64,000 nucleotides of DNA, from NCBI GenBank assembly GCA_965279065.1, contig OZ257134.1:620001-684000 (forward strand), in the 5' to 3' direction. This DNA is from JAKAXS01 sp965279065. GTDB taxonomy: Bacteria > Pseudomonadota > Alphaproteobacteria > Rhizobiales > Hyphomicrobiaceae. The first letter of the stretch is position 1, and the number at the start of each line of letters is the position of its first letter. Both the position numbers and the translations under genes were made by a program. Positions 34,485 through 42,569 of the stretch are shown piece after piece. The notes beneath the pieces were generated by a model. The model did not search any database. It was not told the origin of the DNA and saw only the letters and a list, made by a program, of their open reading frames with translations.

Positions 34485-34822
34485 CGCCAAGTCCCCCACG
34501 CGAACCAATAATCTTGATTTAAAAGATCACTTGCAGCCTACGGATTGCAAGCGCGGAACGTCAAACCATATTCATGACTATCAGAGTGAGAATTCCTCGG
34601 CGCGGTATTTTCGTCACTACTTGAAAATGTTCTGAGAGCCAAAAGTTGCCGTTTCATCGATGTGCGGTGGGCTGAGATCGAGTCATTCGGACAACGTCCG
34701 TCATAGCCTCCACCAATGGGCTCTCGCGATGGTTCACGGCTGACGCAGCCGCTAATTTCGTGGACACGAAATTCGTTTGAAGCAAAACTCTGGGCGCTCG
34801 ATGAATATTGGGGTCTACACGC
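34485..34822. other. Divergent intergenic region of receptor and protease genes
   Basis: The 338 bases lie between the siderophore receptor (minus) and the trypsin-like protease (plus). The receptor-proximal part is AT-rich and holds a dyad at 34511-34529; the rest shows no gene, repeat or RNA. Confidence 0.5.
34511..34529. promoter_or_regulatory. AT-rich dyad upstream of the siderophore receptor, possible iron-responsive operator
   Basis: ATCTT...AAGAT and the nested TGAT...ATCA form an imperfect palindrome 27-45 bases upstream of the receptor start codon, where an iron-responsive operator would be expected. It does not clearly match a Fur, Irr or RirA consensus, so the assignment is only suggestive. 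Confidence 0.25.
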
Positions 34823-36208
34823 ATGTTGCGCGCCTTTTTGGCGGCCGCGTTGACGGTCGTTATTCTCTCTAACTCCTACCCGGCCTTCGCGATTTTGGAT
34901 GGCAAGCCGTTGGCAAGTGACCCCGTGACCAGGGGCATGTACCGTCACTTGGTAACGCTATCGACGGGCGATGATCAGATTTTCTGCCAGGGCGTCCTCA
35001 TTCGTCCCACGTTCGTTCTCACCGCGGCCCATTGTTTTTCGCAGGACCGCTACAAGCCGAAGGTGAAGCTCGCACTCGACGAAAGTGGCAAGAAGTTCGA
35101 GTTCGTCAAGATCGTCGGGAAACGGCTGACCGAGACGGCGGCCGCCAAGAAAAAGTTCGACGGCAACGGTGAAGACTATGACGCGAGCCGCTTCGCCGAT
35201 CTGGCCGTGGTGCAGATTGCCCGCGTTCCGAAGTTCGTGCAGCCGATCGCTATTCTGGATAAGGGCTTGCAGCAGGAGCTTTTTCAGACCTCGAAGTTGT
35301 TGCGATCCATCGGCTTCACGCACGTGGACTACAAGCTCGCGAATGTCGCCTCGTTCACGGCCGGCAAGAAGATCAACCCGATGGGCACCATGAGCGGTGC
35401 CTATCTGATGTTTCAGCAGGACCTCAAATCTTGCCGCGGCGACTCCGGCGGCCCCCTCGTATTGCAGATTGAGACGCCCGGCGAGCCCGCGAAATTCGTG
35501 CTCGTAGGCTTGCAGTCCGGCGTCGAAGCTACTCCCGAGGAAATGAATGGCCCGCCAAACAGCCGGTACTTCAACGACGATGCCAAGAAGGAATTTCCGA
35601 TCTGCGGAAGCGGCTCTGCCTACTACTATGCCAGCTACGGGATCGCCCAGGCCGTCGACCTGATGCGCGCTCTGGATTCCAAGCTGAAATCCGAACCGAT
35701 CGAGCTGCCGGTTTATAAATTCAACGCGCAAAAGTCCGGCCTGGAACCCACCCCCACGATCGAACGCTTTGGCGACGACACGGCCGTGGCGTCAAAATCC
35801 GGTGAAGCAAGCCTCGCGAAGACCGCCGAGTCGAAGGACGACACCAGTGCCAATGCCGAGAAAGCCGGTGGCTGGTACGCATCCCTAGCGCCCAACGAGC
35901 AATTCAGCGCGCCGGTCTACTGGTCGACCACCCGCGAATTGGCGAGCGAAGGCGCGCTGCGGGCGTGCAAGAAGGTCTCCAAGAGCTGCAGCACAAGACC
36001 GGCCTGGACCGATCAGCGCGACGACGTGTTCTCGCTGATGTGCTGCAAGAAACCGAAGCTGGGCTGCGCCGTCGGTGTCGGTCGCGACCAGGAATCAGCG
36101 CTCCAGGCGGTGCGCAACACGTTCAGTGACAGCGGCTATACCAAGTGCCAGCTATGGCGCTATGTCTCCGCCCGCACCGGCGAAGACATCAAAGCGTCGG
36201 GCGAGTAG
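34823..36208 (+). CDS. Secreted trypsin-like (S1) serine protease with Cys-rich C-terminal domain
   Basis: ATG 34823 starts a signal peptide ending near SYPAFAIL. The S1 protease domain covers about residues 25-285. His lies in LTAAHCF, Asp in FADLAVVQIA and the Ser nucleophile in CRGDSGGPL, so the triad is intact. An insert after the Ser motif (about 225-250) is long. A disordered Ser/Ala/Lys linker (about 315-350) leads to a C-terminal domain of about 105 residues. It has six Cys and two related halves (WYASLAPNE...ALRACKKVSKSC and GCAVGVGRDQESALQAV), resembling DUF4189. It is probably secreted or periplasmic. The tail may bind a substrate or the cell wall. Confidence 0.85.
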   Translation: MLRAFLAAALTVVILSNSYPAFAILDGKPLASDPVTRGMYRHLVTLSTGDDQIFCQGVLIRPTFVLTAAHCFSQDRYKPKVKLALDESGKKFEFVKIVGKRLTETAAAKKKFDGNGEDYDASRFADLAVVQIARVPKFVQPIAILDKGLQQELFQTSKLLRSIGFTHVDYKLANVASFTAGKKINPMGTMSGAYLMFQQDLKSCRGDSGGPLVLQIETPGEPAKFVLVGLQSGVEATPEEMNGPPNSRYFNDDAKKEFPICGSGSAYYYASYGIAQAVDLMRALDSKLKSEPIELPVYKFNAQKSGLEPTPTIERFGDDTAVASKSGEASLAKTAESKDDTSANAEKAGGWYASLAPNEQFSAPVYWSTTRELASEGALRACKKVSKSCSTRPAWTDQRDDVFSLMCCKKPKLGCAVGVGRDQESALQAVRNTFSDSGYTKCQLWRYVSARTGEDIKASGE

Positions 36209-36291
36209 ATTGCGGACCGCCAAGCCACGGCGAAGGGTGCCGAGACAGCGAGTTCCAGAATAATCTGGAAGCATCGCCGTCTCGCTGACGA

Positions 36292-37611
36292 TCAGAAGTT
36301 GATCAAGCCGCCGACGCTGATCAAATCGAGATCGTCCAAATCCGTCAGCGCCGCATCACCGTCCACGTCGGCCTGGTAGTGCTGATACTTGAGATAGACC
36401 GTCATCGCCGCAGCATCGATCTCCTGGGCGACGCCACCGCCGAACCGCGTCAACTCGCTCGACGTCACGCCGCGCGCCAGCGCACCTGGGCCGAGCTGAT
36501 TGAGATACTGGGCATAGTCGCCGTAGATGATCGTGGCCCCAAGCGGCATCCACTTTTGGCGGATACCCGTCTTGACGTACCAGTGTTCACCATCCTTCGC
36601 ATGATCGACGGCGCCGTTTGCGTTCAGCACAATGCGATCGTCATTGTCCTCGTGGCCATAGGCGGCATGCGCAAACAGACCGGTCTGCAGGTGTTGGACA
36701 TAGCCTCCGGCCTGGAAGTAGGCAGAATTCTTGTCGGTCATTACCGCCGGCCCCGTCGTGCCTTCGTCCGTCATTTCCGAATAGCCGATGCCTAGCGAGA
36801 TCTTGAAGCCGGAGAGTTCTCCCGCATAGCGCCCGGCCACTTCCCAGAAATCGTCCTCCCCCCAACTCGCGGCCGCAGAGAAGCCGGCAAACACCGGTGT
36901 GTCGTAGCGCACGGCATTCATCACGATGCCGTTGCAATCGCCCCCCAGGGGAAGATTCTGAGAGTAGCAAAACGCCAACTGGCCCCACGTCACCGCGGGT
37001 GACAAGTCGCCGTCGCTGCGCAGAATGAACTGCGGAAAGCCTGCAAGGAAAGTGTAGTTGTCGATCACCTGCGTGCCGGACTGGTCAGTGAACATGGCCG
37101 CGCTTTTGGCTGCATTGGCCTGCTTGCCGACGCTGACCTTGCCGTAGTCCTTGCTTTGCAGATACCAAAACGACATCTGCGCGTTGATGCCCTGGTCGAA
37201 ATTGTCGCTGTTCTGGTCCATCGCCCCGGCTGCCGAGCGGCCAAGTGGATTGTTGTCCAGGTTCTGCAGCCGCAACATGTAGCCGGCCGTCCAACCCGGC
37301 GCGATCACCGCCTGCCCATTGAATTTGACGTGCGTCGCCTGCGTCGGTCCCATGCCATGCAGATACGCATTGGTCTCTTCGCCATCGTCCCAGAATGTCA
37401 GCTCTTGCGCGATGTAGCCGGAGATGGTCAGCGACACCTTGCGGTTGCCTTTGCGCGCGGTCGTTGCCTCGAGCTCGGCGATCCGCTCCTCAAGGTCGGC
37501 GCAGCAATTGCCGCCCAGATCGGCGCCGATTGCGCTTGTTGGAACCCCGCTGGCCCATACCGCTGCAATCACAAGAGCTCCGCCCCAACGAAAGTCTTTC
37601 GCCTTAGTCAC
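36292..37611 (-). CDS. Porin (rhizobial type), paralogue 1
   Basis: The 439-residue protein has a signal peptide ending near AIGADLGG. The hallmark N-terminal segment NCCADLEERIAELEATTARK forms a short coiled coil. A 16-strand porin barrel follows, ending in ISVGGLINF with terminal Phe. It shares the N-terminal segment almost exactly with the two porins at 42570 and 44178 but diverges strongly in the barrel, including an extra Cys pair (FCYSQNLPLGGDC). It forms a general diffusion channel in the outer membrane. Confidence 0.92.
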   Translation of the reverse strand: MTKAKDFRWGGALVIAAVWASGVPTSAIGADLGGNCCADLEERIAELEATTARKGNRKVSLTISGYIAQELTFWDDGEETNAYLHGMGPTQATHVKFNGQAVIAPGWTAGYMLRLQNLDNNPLGRSAAGAMDQNSDNFDQGINAQMSFWYLQSKDYGKVSVGKQANAAKSAAMFTDQSGTQVIDNYTFLAGFPQFILRSDGDLSPAVTWGQLAFCYSQNLPLGGDCNGIVMNAVRYDTPVFAGFSAAASWGEDDFWEVAGRYAGELSGFKISLGIGYSEMTDEGTTGPAVMTDKNSAYFQAGGYVQHLQTGLFAHAAYGHEDNDDRIVLNANGAVDHAKDGEHWYVKTGIRQKWMPLGATIIYGDYAQYLNQLGPGALARGVTSSELTRFGGGVAQEIDAAAMTVYLKYQHYQADVDGDAALTDLDDLDLISVGGLINF

Positions 37612-38089
37612 AGATGCACTCCCATTCGCGCCAATTTCGGCGATTCATCAGTTGAACTGACCAAGAGCCTAGCTGTTGAGAACCGGAAGCAAGAATGAGA
37701 ACGGTCCCAATAATTCCCGCACTGAACCGCCTGTGTCCCAAGCACCTCGCCCTGCCTAACCGACAGGCATGCGCCTAAGGACTAGCCGCAAATTGCGCGA
37801 TTCGATTGCAGATGGGCGTCATGCAGCGAGGAGGCAGGAGTCGAAAAGGACGTCAGCGCGAATGGCGTCGGGAGCGTCGACGCCTACCGTGGTGACCCCG
37901 AGACCCTCCTTGCATCCAATCAGTCGGAACCGGATTGGGCACGCTTCCGAGACAGCGCCATTGAGGAGCCGGTGCGCCTTTCGGACGATTCAAGAAGGGA
38001 CCAGGTGCCCCACCCTCGTATACCGGTATGGACGACGAGAGTTCCAATGATGCTCGATAGCTACGACGTTCCATTCGTTATGGAAGTCA
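37612..38089. other. Intergenic region upstream of porin 1 and downstream of tRNA-Phe
   Basis: In about 480 bases I see only short, Arg/Ser-rich frames with no ribosome binding sites. The porin-proximal part likely holds its promoter. No repeat, attachment site duplicate or RNA other than the neighbouring tRNA is evident. Confidence 0.45.
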
Positions 38090-38165
38090 TGGTGCCCAGG
38101 GGCAGAATTGAACTGCCGACACTGCGATTTTCAGTCGCATGCTCTACCAACTGAGCTACCTGGGC
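38090..38165 (-). tRNA. tRNA-Phe (GAA)
   Basis: Read on the minus strand, a complete 76-base cloverleaf runs from GCCCAGG to an encoded CCA. The acceptor pairs GCCCAGG/CCTGGGC, the D arm is GCTCAGTTGGTAGAGC, and the anticodon loop TGAAAAT has anticodon GAA. The T loop reads TTCAATT. It is the normal alphaproteobacterial tRNA-Phe. It converges on nothing and lies downstream of recJ on the same strand. Confidence 0.96.
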
Positions 38166-38292
38166 AAAGCTTCAGGGGGCGGAGCCACGTCCAAAGCTCG
38201 CGTCTTATAGGGGCTGATTTCCGGCATGTCTAGCGGCCAAAGGCCGCCGCGATCCGGGCCGCGGGTGGCCCCGCAAGCCCATGCAACGTGGG

Positions 38293-40149
38293 CTAGCTCC
38301 GGGTCACCGGCGCGGCGTCGTCGATGATGAATTCCAGCCGCTCGCGCCCACCCCAGGTATCGCGCTTCACCGTTCCGGCGATGTGCAGCGGCAGGCCTGC
38401 CGCCGATGCGATCAGGTCTCCCAGGGGCTGGCCAACAGCGCGAAACGCGACGGCGTCGATACGGCGTCCATCCGAGCCCTCCAGCGCGCAGCGTAGATGC
38501 GCCTCGCCGACCACCTTGGGAAACTTGACGCGAACCGCCGGCAGCACGAAGCGCGGCTGCGGATTGCCCTGACCGTAAGGGCCGGCGCGCTCCAGCAGCG
38601 TAACGAGTTCGTCTGTCACGCCTCCTGGCGTGAGTGCGCCGTCGATATCCAGGCCGGTGCGCTCCCGCGCCGCCTTCGCGGCAGCCCCGATCGCCGTCGC
38701 GAAGTAGGCCTGCAGCGCTGGCATGTTTGTCTTGCGCACGGTCAGGCCGGCCGCCATGGCGTGCCCCCCGCCCTTGATGAGATGCCCTGCGGCCATCGCC
38801 GCGCGCACGGCCGAACCAATGTCGACGCCCGCAACCGACCGCAGCGACCCGGTACCGACCACGTCGCCGCTGCTCCCGTCCTTTTCCCACGCGATCACGC
38901 AGGACGGTCGCCCGAACCGCTCCACCAGCCGGCTCGCGACGAGCCCTACGACACCCTTGTGCCAGGTGTCGGATCCCACGGCGACCACGGCTAGGTCCGG
39001 CGTCTCGTCCACCAGCCTGTCGGCTTCGGCCAGCGCCTCTTCGAGCATCGTCTGCTCGATTGTTCGCCGCTCCTTGTTCAGCGTGTCGAGCTTCTGCGCA
39101 ATGCGCTGGGCCTCCACCTCGTCCTCGCTGCACAGGAGCCGCGCGCCGAGCGCCGCGTCGCTGATGCGCCCGCCGGCGTTGATGCGCGGGCCCAGGATGA
39201 ATCCCAGGTGATACGGCGTCGGCGCCTGGTTGATGCCAGCTGCATCCGCCAGCGCGCGCAGGCCGATGTTGTCGCGCGACCGCATGACTGCGAGCCCCTT
39301 GGTCACGTAAGCCCGGTTGAGCCCTGTCAGGGGCACCACGTCGGCGACCGTTGCCAGCGCCACGAGGTCCAGGCTCTGCAACAGGTTCGGCTCGCGCAGG
39401 TCGCCGCCGTAGAAGCCGGCCTGCCGCAACAGCCGCGTCACCGCCACCAGCACGAGAAACACCACGCCCGCTGCGCACAGATGCCCCTGGCCGGACACGT
39501 CGTCCTGCCGGTTTGGATTGACCAGTGCATGTACGTCCGGCAGCCGGTCGTCGGCCTGATGGTGGTCCAGAACGACGACATCGCGCCCGAGTGGGCGGGC
39601 AGCGGCCAGAGCATCGAAGCTGGTCGTGCCGCAGTCGACCGTGACGATCAGTTGCGCCCCGTCCTTGACGAGATGTTCTATTGCCGCCGCGTTGGGGCCG
39701 TAGCCCTCGGTGATGCGATCGGGAATGTAGATGCGTGATGCGACGCCGTGATGCGTCAGGAACCGCGCCAGCAACGCTGACGAGCAGGCACCGTCGACGT
39801 CGTAGTCGCCGAAGATCGCCACCTTCTCTTTGGCCTGCACGGCCCCGGCGATGCGCGTGGCCGCCTTATCCATGTCGCGCAGCGTGCTTGGATCCGGCAT
39901 CAGCGCCTTAACCGTGGGATCGAGAAACACCGGCACCATGTCCAGCGTTACCGCCCGCGCCGCCAGAACCCGTCCGAGCAGCTCGGGCAAGCCGTGATGC
40001 TGGCAGATCGCCGCCGCGGCGTTGCGCCCGGCAACAGACAGCCGTTCGCGCCAGACATTTCCCTTGACGGAACTTTCCACGCCAAGAAACGCCGAAGCCT
40101 CTACGCCCCCGAGGGGCGCCGCGAATTCGCTTTTTCGCAATGCAACCAT
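38293..40149 (-). CDS. recJ: Single-stranded-DNA-specific 5'-3' exonuclease RecJ
   Basis: RecJ degrades single-stranded DNA 5' to 3' in RecFOR recombination, mismatch repair and base-excision repair. The DHH phosphoesterase motifs are intact: IFGDYDVDGA, VTVDCGTT, VVLDHHQAD and VNPNR. So are ADVVPLTGLNR, GPRINAGGRI and the DHHA1 region with KGGGHAMAAG. A C-terminal OB fold contains GPYGQGNPQPRF. ATG 40149 gives 618 residues, in line with homologues that begin shortly before FLGVESSVKG. The frame extends 76 codons further upstream but this part is not conserved-looking. A 103-codon-plus open frame in other phases is antisense noise. Confidence 0.96.
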   Translation of the reverse strand: MVALRKSEFAAPLGGVEASAFLGVESSVKGNVWRERLSVAGRNAAAAICQHHGLPELLGRVLAARAVTLDMVPVFLDPTVKALMPDPSTLRDMDKAATRIAGAVQAKEKVAIFGDYDVDGACSSALLARFLTHHGVASRIYIPDRITEGYGPNAAAIEHLVKDGAQLIVTVDCGTTSFDALAAARPLGRDVVVLDHHQADDRLPDVHALVNPNRQDDVSGQGHLCAAGVVFLVLVAVTRLLRQAGFYGGDLREPNLLQSLDLVALATVADVVPLTGLNRAYVTKGLAVMRSRDNIGLRALADAAGINQAPTPYHLGFILGPRINAGGRISDAALGARLLCSEDEVEAQRIAQKLDTLNKERRTIEQTMLEEALAEADRLVDETPDLAVVAVGSDTWHKGVVGLVASRLVERFGRPSCVIAWEKDGSSGDVVGTGSLRSVAGVDIGSAVRAAMAAGHLIKGGGHAMAAGLTVRKTNMPALQAYFATAIGAAAKAARERTGLDIDGALTPGGVTDELVTLLERAGPYGQGNPQPRFVLPAVRVKFPKVVGEAHLRCALEGSDGRRIDAVAFRAVGQPLGDLIASAAGLPLHIAGTVKRDTWGGRERLEFIIDDAAPVTRS

Positions 40150-40402
40150 ACATCTGCGAGTAGCGTGATTCTTGCGGCCAAAACACGGACGCACGACCGT
40201 TATCAACGCTCCCGTCAGCCGGGCCCCGGCGCCGAAAGGAGTACAGCTTCGACGAGAGTAATGGGCAAATTCAAGCACTTCCACTGACGGAGCCAACCGG
40301 AATAAGCTCATCACTTCTTCTTCGTTCGCTAACGCTCGCCGTTTGCCTAGATACATCTCGACAGCAGTCGCTGACAAAGTTCACAACGAGGAGAACGTTT
40401 CG

Positions 40403-41422
40403 ATGTCCCGCAAATTGTCCCGCAAGCTGGCCCTGGCGCTCAGCGTCGGTCTTGCCGCCAGCCTCGCGACCGGCGCCCGCGCCGACAGCACTTTGCTCAA
40501 CGTGTCGTACGACCCGACGCGCGAACTCTATCAGGATTACAATGCCGCCTTCGCCAAGTACTGGAAGGAAAAGAGCGGCGAGACCCTCACGGTGAAGCAG
40601 TCGCATGGCGGCTCCGGCAAGCAGGCCCGCGCCGTGATCGACGGCCTGGAAGCCGACGTCGTCACGCTGGCGCTCGCTTATGACGTAGACGCGCTGAACA
40701 AGAACGGCGGACTGATCCCCGCCGACTGGGCCAAACGCCTGCCGAACAACGCCGCGCCCTATACTTCGACGATCGTCTTCCTGGTCCGCAAGGGCAACCC
40801 TAAGGGCCTGAAGGACTGGAACGACCTGGGCAAGGACGGCGTCGAAGTCGTCACGCCGAACCCGAAGACCTCGGGCGGTGCACGCTGGAACTACCTCGCA
40901 GCCTGGGGCTATGCCCTGAAGCAGCCCGGCGGCAGCGACGCGACAGCCAAGGAACTCGTCACCAAGATCTTCAAGAACGTCAAGGTTCTGGATAGCGGCG
41001 CCCGCGGTTCAACGACCACGTTCGTTGAACGTGGCATCGGCGACGTGCTCTTGGCCTGGGAAAACGAGGCGCACCTTGCGCTGAAGGAACTTGGTCCCGA
41101 CAAGTTCGAAATCGTCACGCCGTCGATCTCTATCCTTGCCGAACCGCCCGTTGCCGTCGTCGACAAGAATGTCGACAAGCATGGCACTCGCAAGGTCGCC
41201 GAGGAATACCTGAAGTATCTCTACTCTCCCGAGGCCCAGGACATTGCCGGCAAGAACTATTACCGCCCGCGTGATGCCGCAGCCCTCGCCAAGTACGAGA
41301 AGAACTTCGACAAGGTCGCCCTGTTCACCATCGATGACGTCTTCGGCGGCTGGGACAAGGCTCAGGCCACGCACTTCTCCGACGGCGGCATCTTCGACCA
41401 GATCTACGGAAGCAAGGGCTGA
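40403..41422 (+). CDS. sbp: Sulfate/thiosulfate ABC transporter substrate-binding protein
   Basis: ATG 40403 (GAGGAGAA upstream) starts a signal peptide ending near GARADSTL. The 339-residue protein has the Sbp/CysP signatures: LLNVSYDPTRELY, the KQSHGGSGKQARAV loop that binds the oxyanion, ADVVTLALAYDVDAL, TPNPKTSGGARWNYLAAW and GARGSTTTFVERGIGDVLLAWENEA (given as landmarks in parts). It delivers sulfate to a CysTWA permease, but no permease genes follow, so this is an orphan binding protein. A hairpin terminator follows directly. Regulation by sulfur supply is likely. Confidence 0.93.
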   Translation: MSRKLSRKLALALSVGLAASLATGARADSTLLNVSYDPTRELYQDYNAAFAKYWKEKSGETLTVKQSHGGSGKQARAVIDGLEADVVTLALAYDVDALNKNGGLIPADWAKRLPNNAAPYTSTIVFLVRKGNPKGLKDWNDLGKDGVEVVTPNPKTSGGARWNYLAAWGYALKQPGGSDATAKELVTKIFKNVKVLDSGARGSTTTFVERGIGDVLLAWENEAHLALKELGPDKFEIVTPSISILAEPPVAVVDKNVDKHGTRKVAEEYLKYLYSPEAQDIAGKNYYRPRDAAALAKYEKNFDKVALFTIDDVFGGWDKAQATHFSDGGIFDQIYGSKG

Positions 41423-41441
41423 GCTTCTTTCGTAGTACCGG

Positions 41442-41475
41442 CCGCTGCGCCTCACTCTCCGGCGCAGCGGTCACT
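41442..41475 (+). terminator. Rho-independent-like hairpin after sbp
   Basis: A perfect ten-base-pair stem CCGCTGCGCC / GGCGCAGCGG with a nine-base loop is followed by a T-rich but interrupted tract (TCACTCTTCTT). Confidence 0.65.
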
Positions 41476-41552
41476 CTTCTTCGGCAATGAACTGCACTAG
41501 CCTCGAATTTCACGCGGACGCAGGCCCGCCCTTAAGCGTAGGAAGGAGTGTC

Positions 41553-41657
41553 ATGATCCAGATCTCACAACGCTCTTCCGCCCTGTCGCGGGTCAAGGAC
41601 CTCAAGGCGCGCTCCGCGCTCAGCTGTCGAATGTGTTTCTGTCGCCGCGGCCTCTGA
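41553..41657 (+). CDS. Cys-rich micro-ORF, candidate leader peptide
   Basis: GGAAGGAG lies five bases before ATG 41553, one of the strongest ribosome binding sites in the window. The 34-residue product ends with a cluster of three Cys in five positions (CRMCFC, after an earlier part rich in Ser, Arg and Leu) followed by RRGL. It sits between the sulfate-binding protein gene and the hydrolase gene, 54 bases before the latter. Clustered Cys codons near the end of a very short frame next to sulfur genes suggest a cysteine-sensing attenuator, as known for polycysteine leader peptides in Actinobacteria. That function is inference here. Confidence 0.5.
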   Translation: MIQISQRSSALSRVKDLKARSALSCRMCFCRRGL

Positions 41658-41711
41658 CGCCGCCCACACGATCCACACACCAGACGCTACTGTTTCTCTT
41701 CGAGGTCCATC

Positions 41712-42329
41712 ATGGCTACCACGCTGATCATCCCTGGCTTGCACAACTCTGGCCCCGACCACTGGCAGAGCTGGTTTGAAGCCCACGTTCCCGGTTCCGT
41801 TCGCGTCATCCAGCGCGACTGGAAGGACGCCAATCTTCCCGACTGGTCGAGCCGCGTCCGCCGCGAAATCAACCGCATTCCCGGTAAGCTCTTCATCGTC
41901 GCGCACAGCTTCGGCGTTCTCGCCGCCGTGCAGGCTGCGCAGGACCACGCCGAACGCATCGGCGGCGCCTTGTTTGTCGCTCCCGCCGATCCCGCCCGCT
42001 TCGGCGTGAGCGATTATCTACCGCACGAGCCCCTGGCCTTTGATTCGGTCGTCGTCGGCTCGACAAACGATCCTTGGATGACGCAGGACGGCGCCGCCAC
42101 CTGGGCCGATTTGTGGGGCAGCGATTTCGTCAGCCTCGGCGCCGCCGGCCATATCAATGCCGACAGCGGTTATGGGGCGTGGCCGGAAGGCCTGGCGCTC
42201 CTGTTGCGCTTGCGCCGCCAGCATGCAGCAAGGCTGGATCGCGTGTCTCCACCGCCCGCCTCTCGACCGCAGTCCGCACAGGCCGCTTATCCGGTTGCGC
42301 GCAAGCTGCGGATTGCAGCCGCGATCTAG
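41712..42329 (+). CDS. RBBP9/YdeN family alpha/beta hydrolase
   Basis: The 205-residue protein matches the RBBP9/YdeN (DUF1234-like) serine hydrolase family. It has the N-terminal TLIIPGLHNSGPDHWQ, the nucleophile elbow VAHSFGVLAA with Ser, the ALFVAPADP strand, the Asp candidate in STNDPWM and the catalytic His in AAGHINADSGYG. About 30 C-terminal residues are an Arg/Pro/Ala-rich extension. It follows the Cys-rich micro-ORF by 54 bases. The natural substrate of these small esterases is unknown. Confidence 0.9.
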   Translation: MATTLIIPGLHNSGPDHWQSWFEAHVPGSVRVIQRDWKDANLPDWSSRVRREINRIPGKLFIVAHSFGVLAAVQAAQDHAERIGGALFVAPADPARFGVSDYLPHEPLAFDSVVVGSTNDPWMTQDGAATWADLWGSDFVSLGAAGHINADSGYGAWPEGLALLLRLRRQHAARLDRVSPPPASRPQSAQAAYPVARKLRIAAAI

Positions 42330-42492
42330 TAGCAGCGGCCTCTACCGTAATCGCAAACGATGCTCCGCGCCCGGGACCGCAAGGTTCCGGGCGCCGCCGC
42401 GTGAGCTCGATTGTGACAAATTCATAACGCTGTGACGGCAATCCGGTCCTCCATGCAGGGCATGAATTGACTCCTGTATAAAGGAAGTAAAA

Positions 42493-42552
42493 ATGCATAG
42501 TGAAATCAATTGCTTACATAGCAGATGTTCGTCTGTGATGATGGAAGAATGA
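42493..42552 (+). CDS. Short upstream ORF before porin 2, possible leader
   Basis: A 19-codon frame starts at ATG 42493, with GGAAG six bases before it, and ends at TGA 42550-42552. It contains two Cys and ends in MMEE. It stops 17 bases before the porin start ATG 42570 and overlaps an alternative porin start (ATGA at 42549). Its spacing suggests a translated leader controlling the porin, but this is tentative. The rest of the 240-base gap after the hydrolase gene shows an AT-rich promoter-like stretch near 42470-42500. Confidence 0.3.
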   Translation: MHSEINCLHSRCSSVMMEE

Positions 42553-42569
42553 AGGGGAAATTCGGGGAC

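Noticed and set aside
38090..38165. tRNA-Phe as an integration site for a genomic island
   Set aside because: The tRNA is complete, and I found no duplicate of its 3' end or an integrase gene nearby.
38156..39478. A 440-codon frame overlapping recJ in another phase and running into tRNA-Phe
   Set aside because: Arg/Gly/Ala-rich shadow of recJ, and it overlaps a tRNA gene on the same strand.
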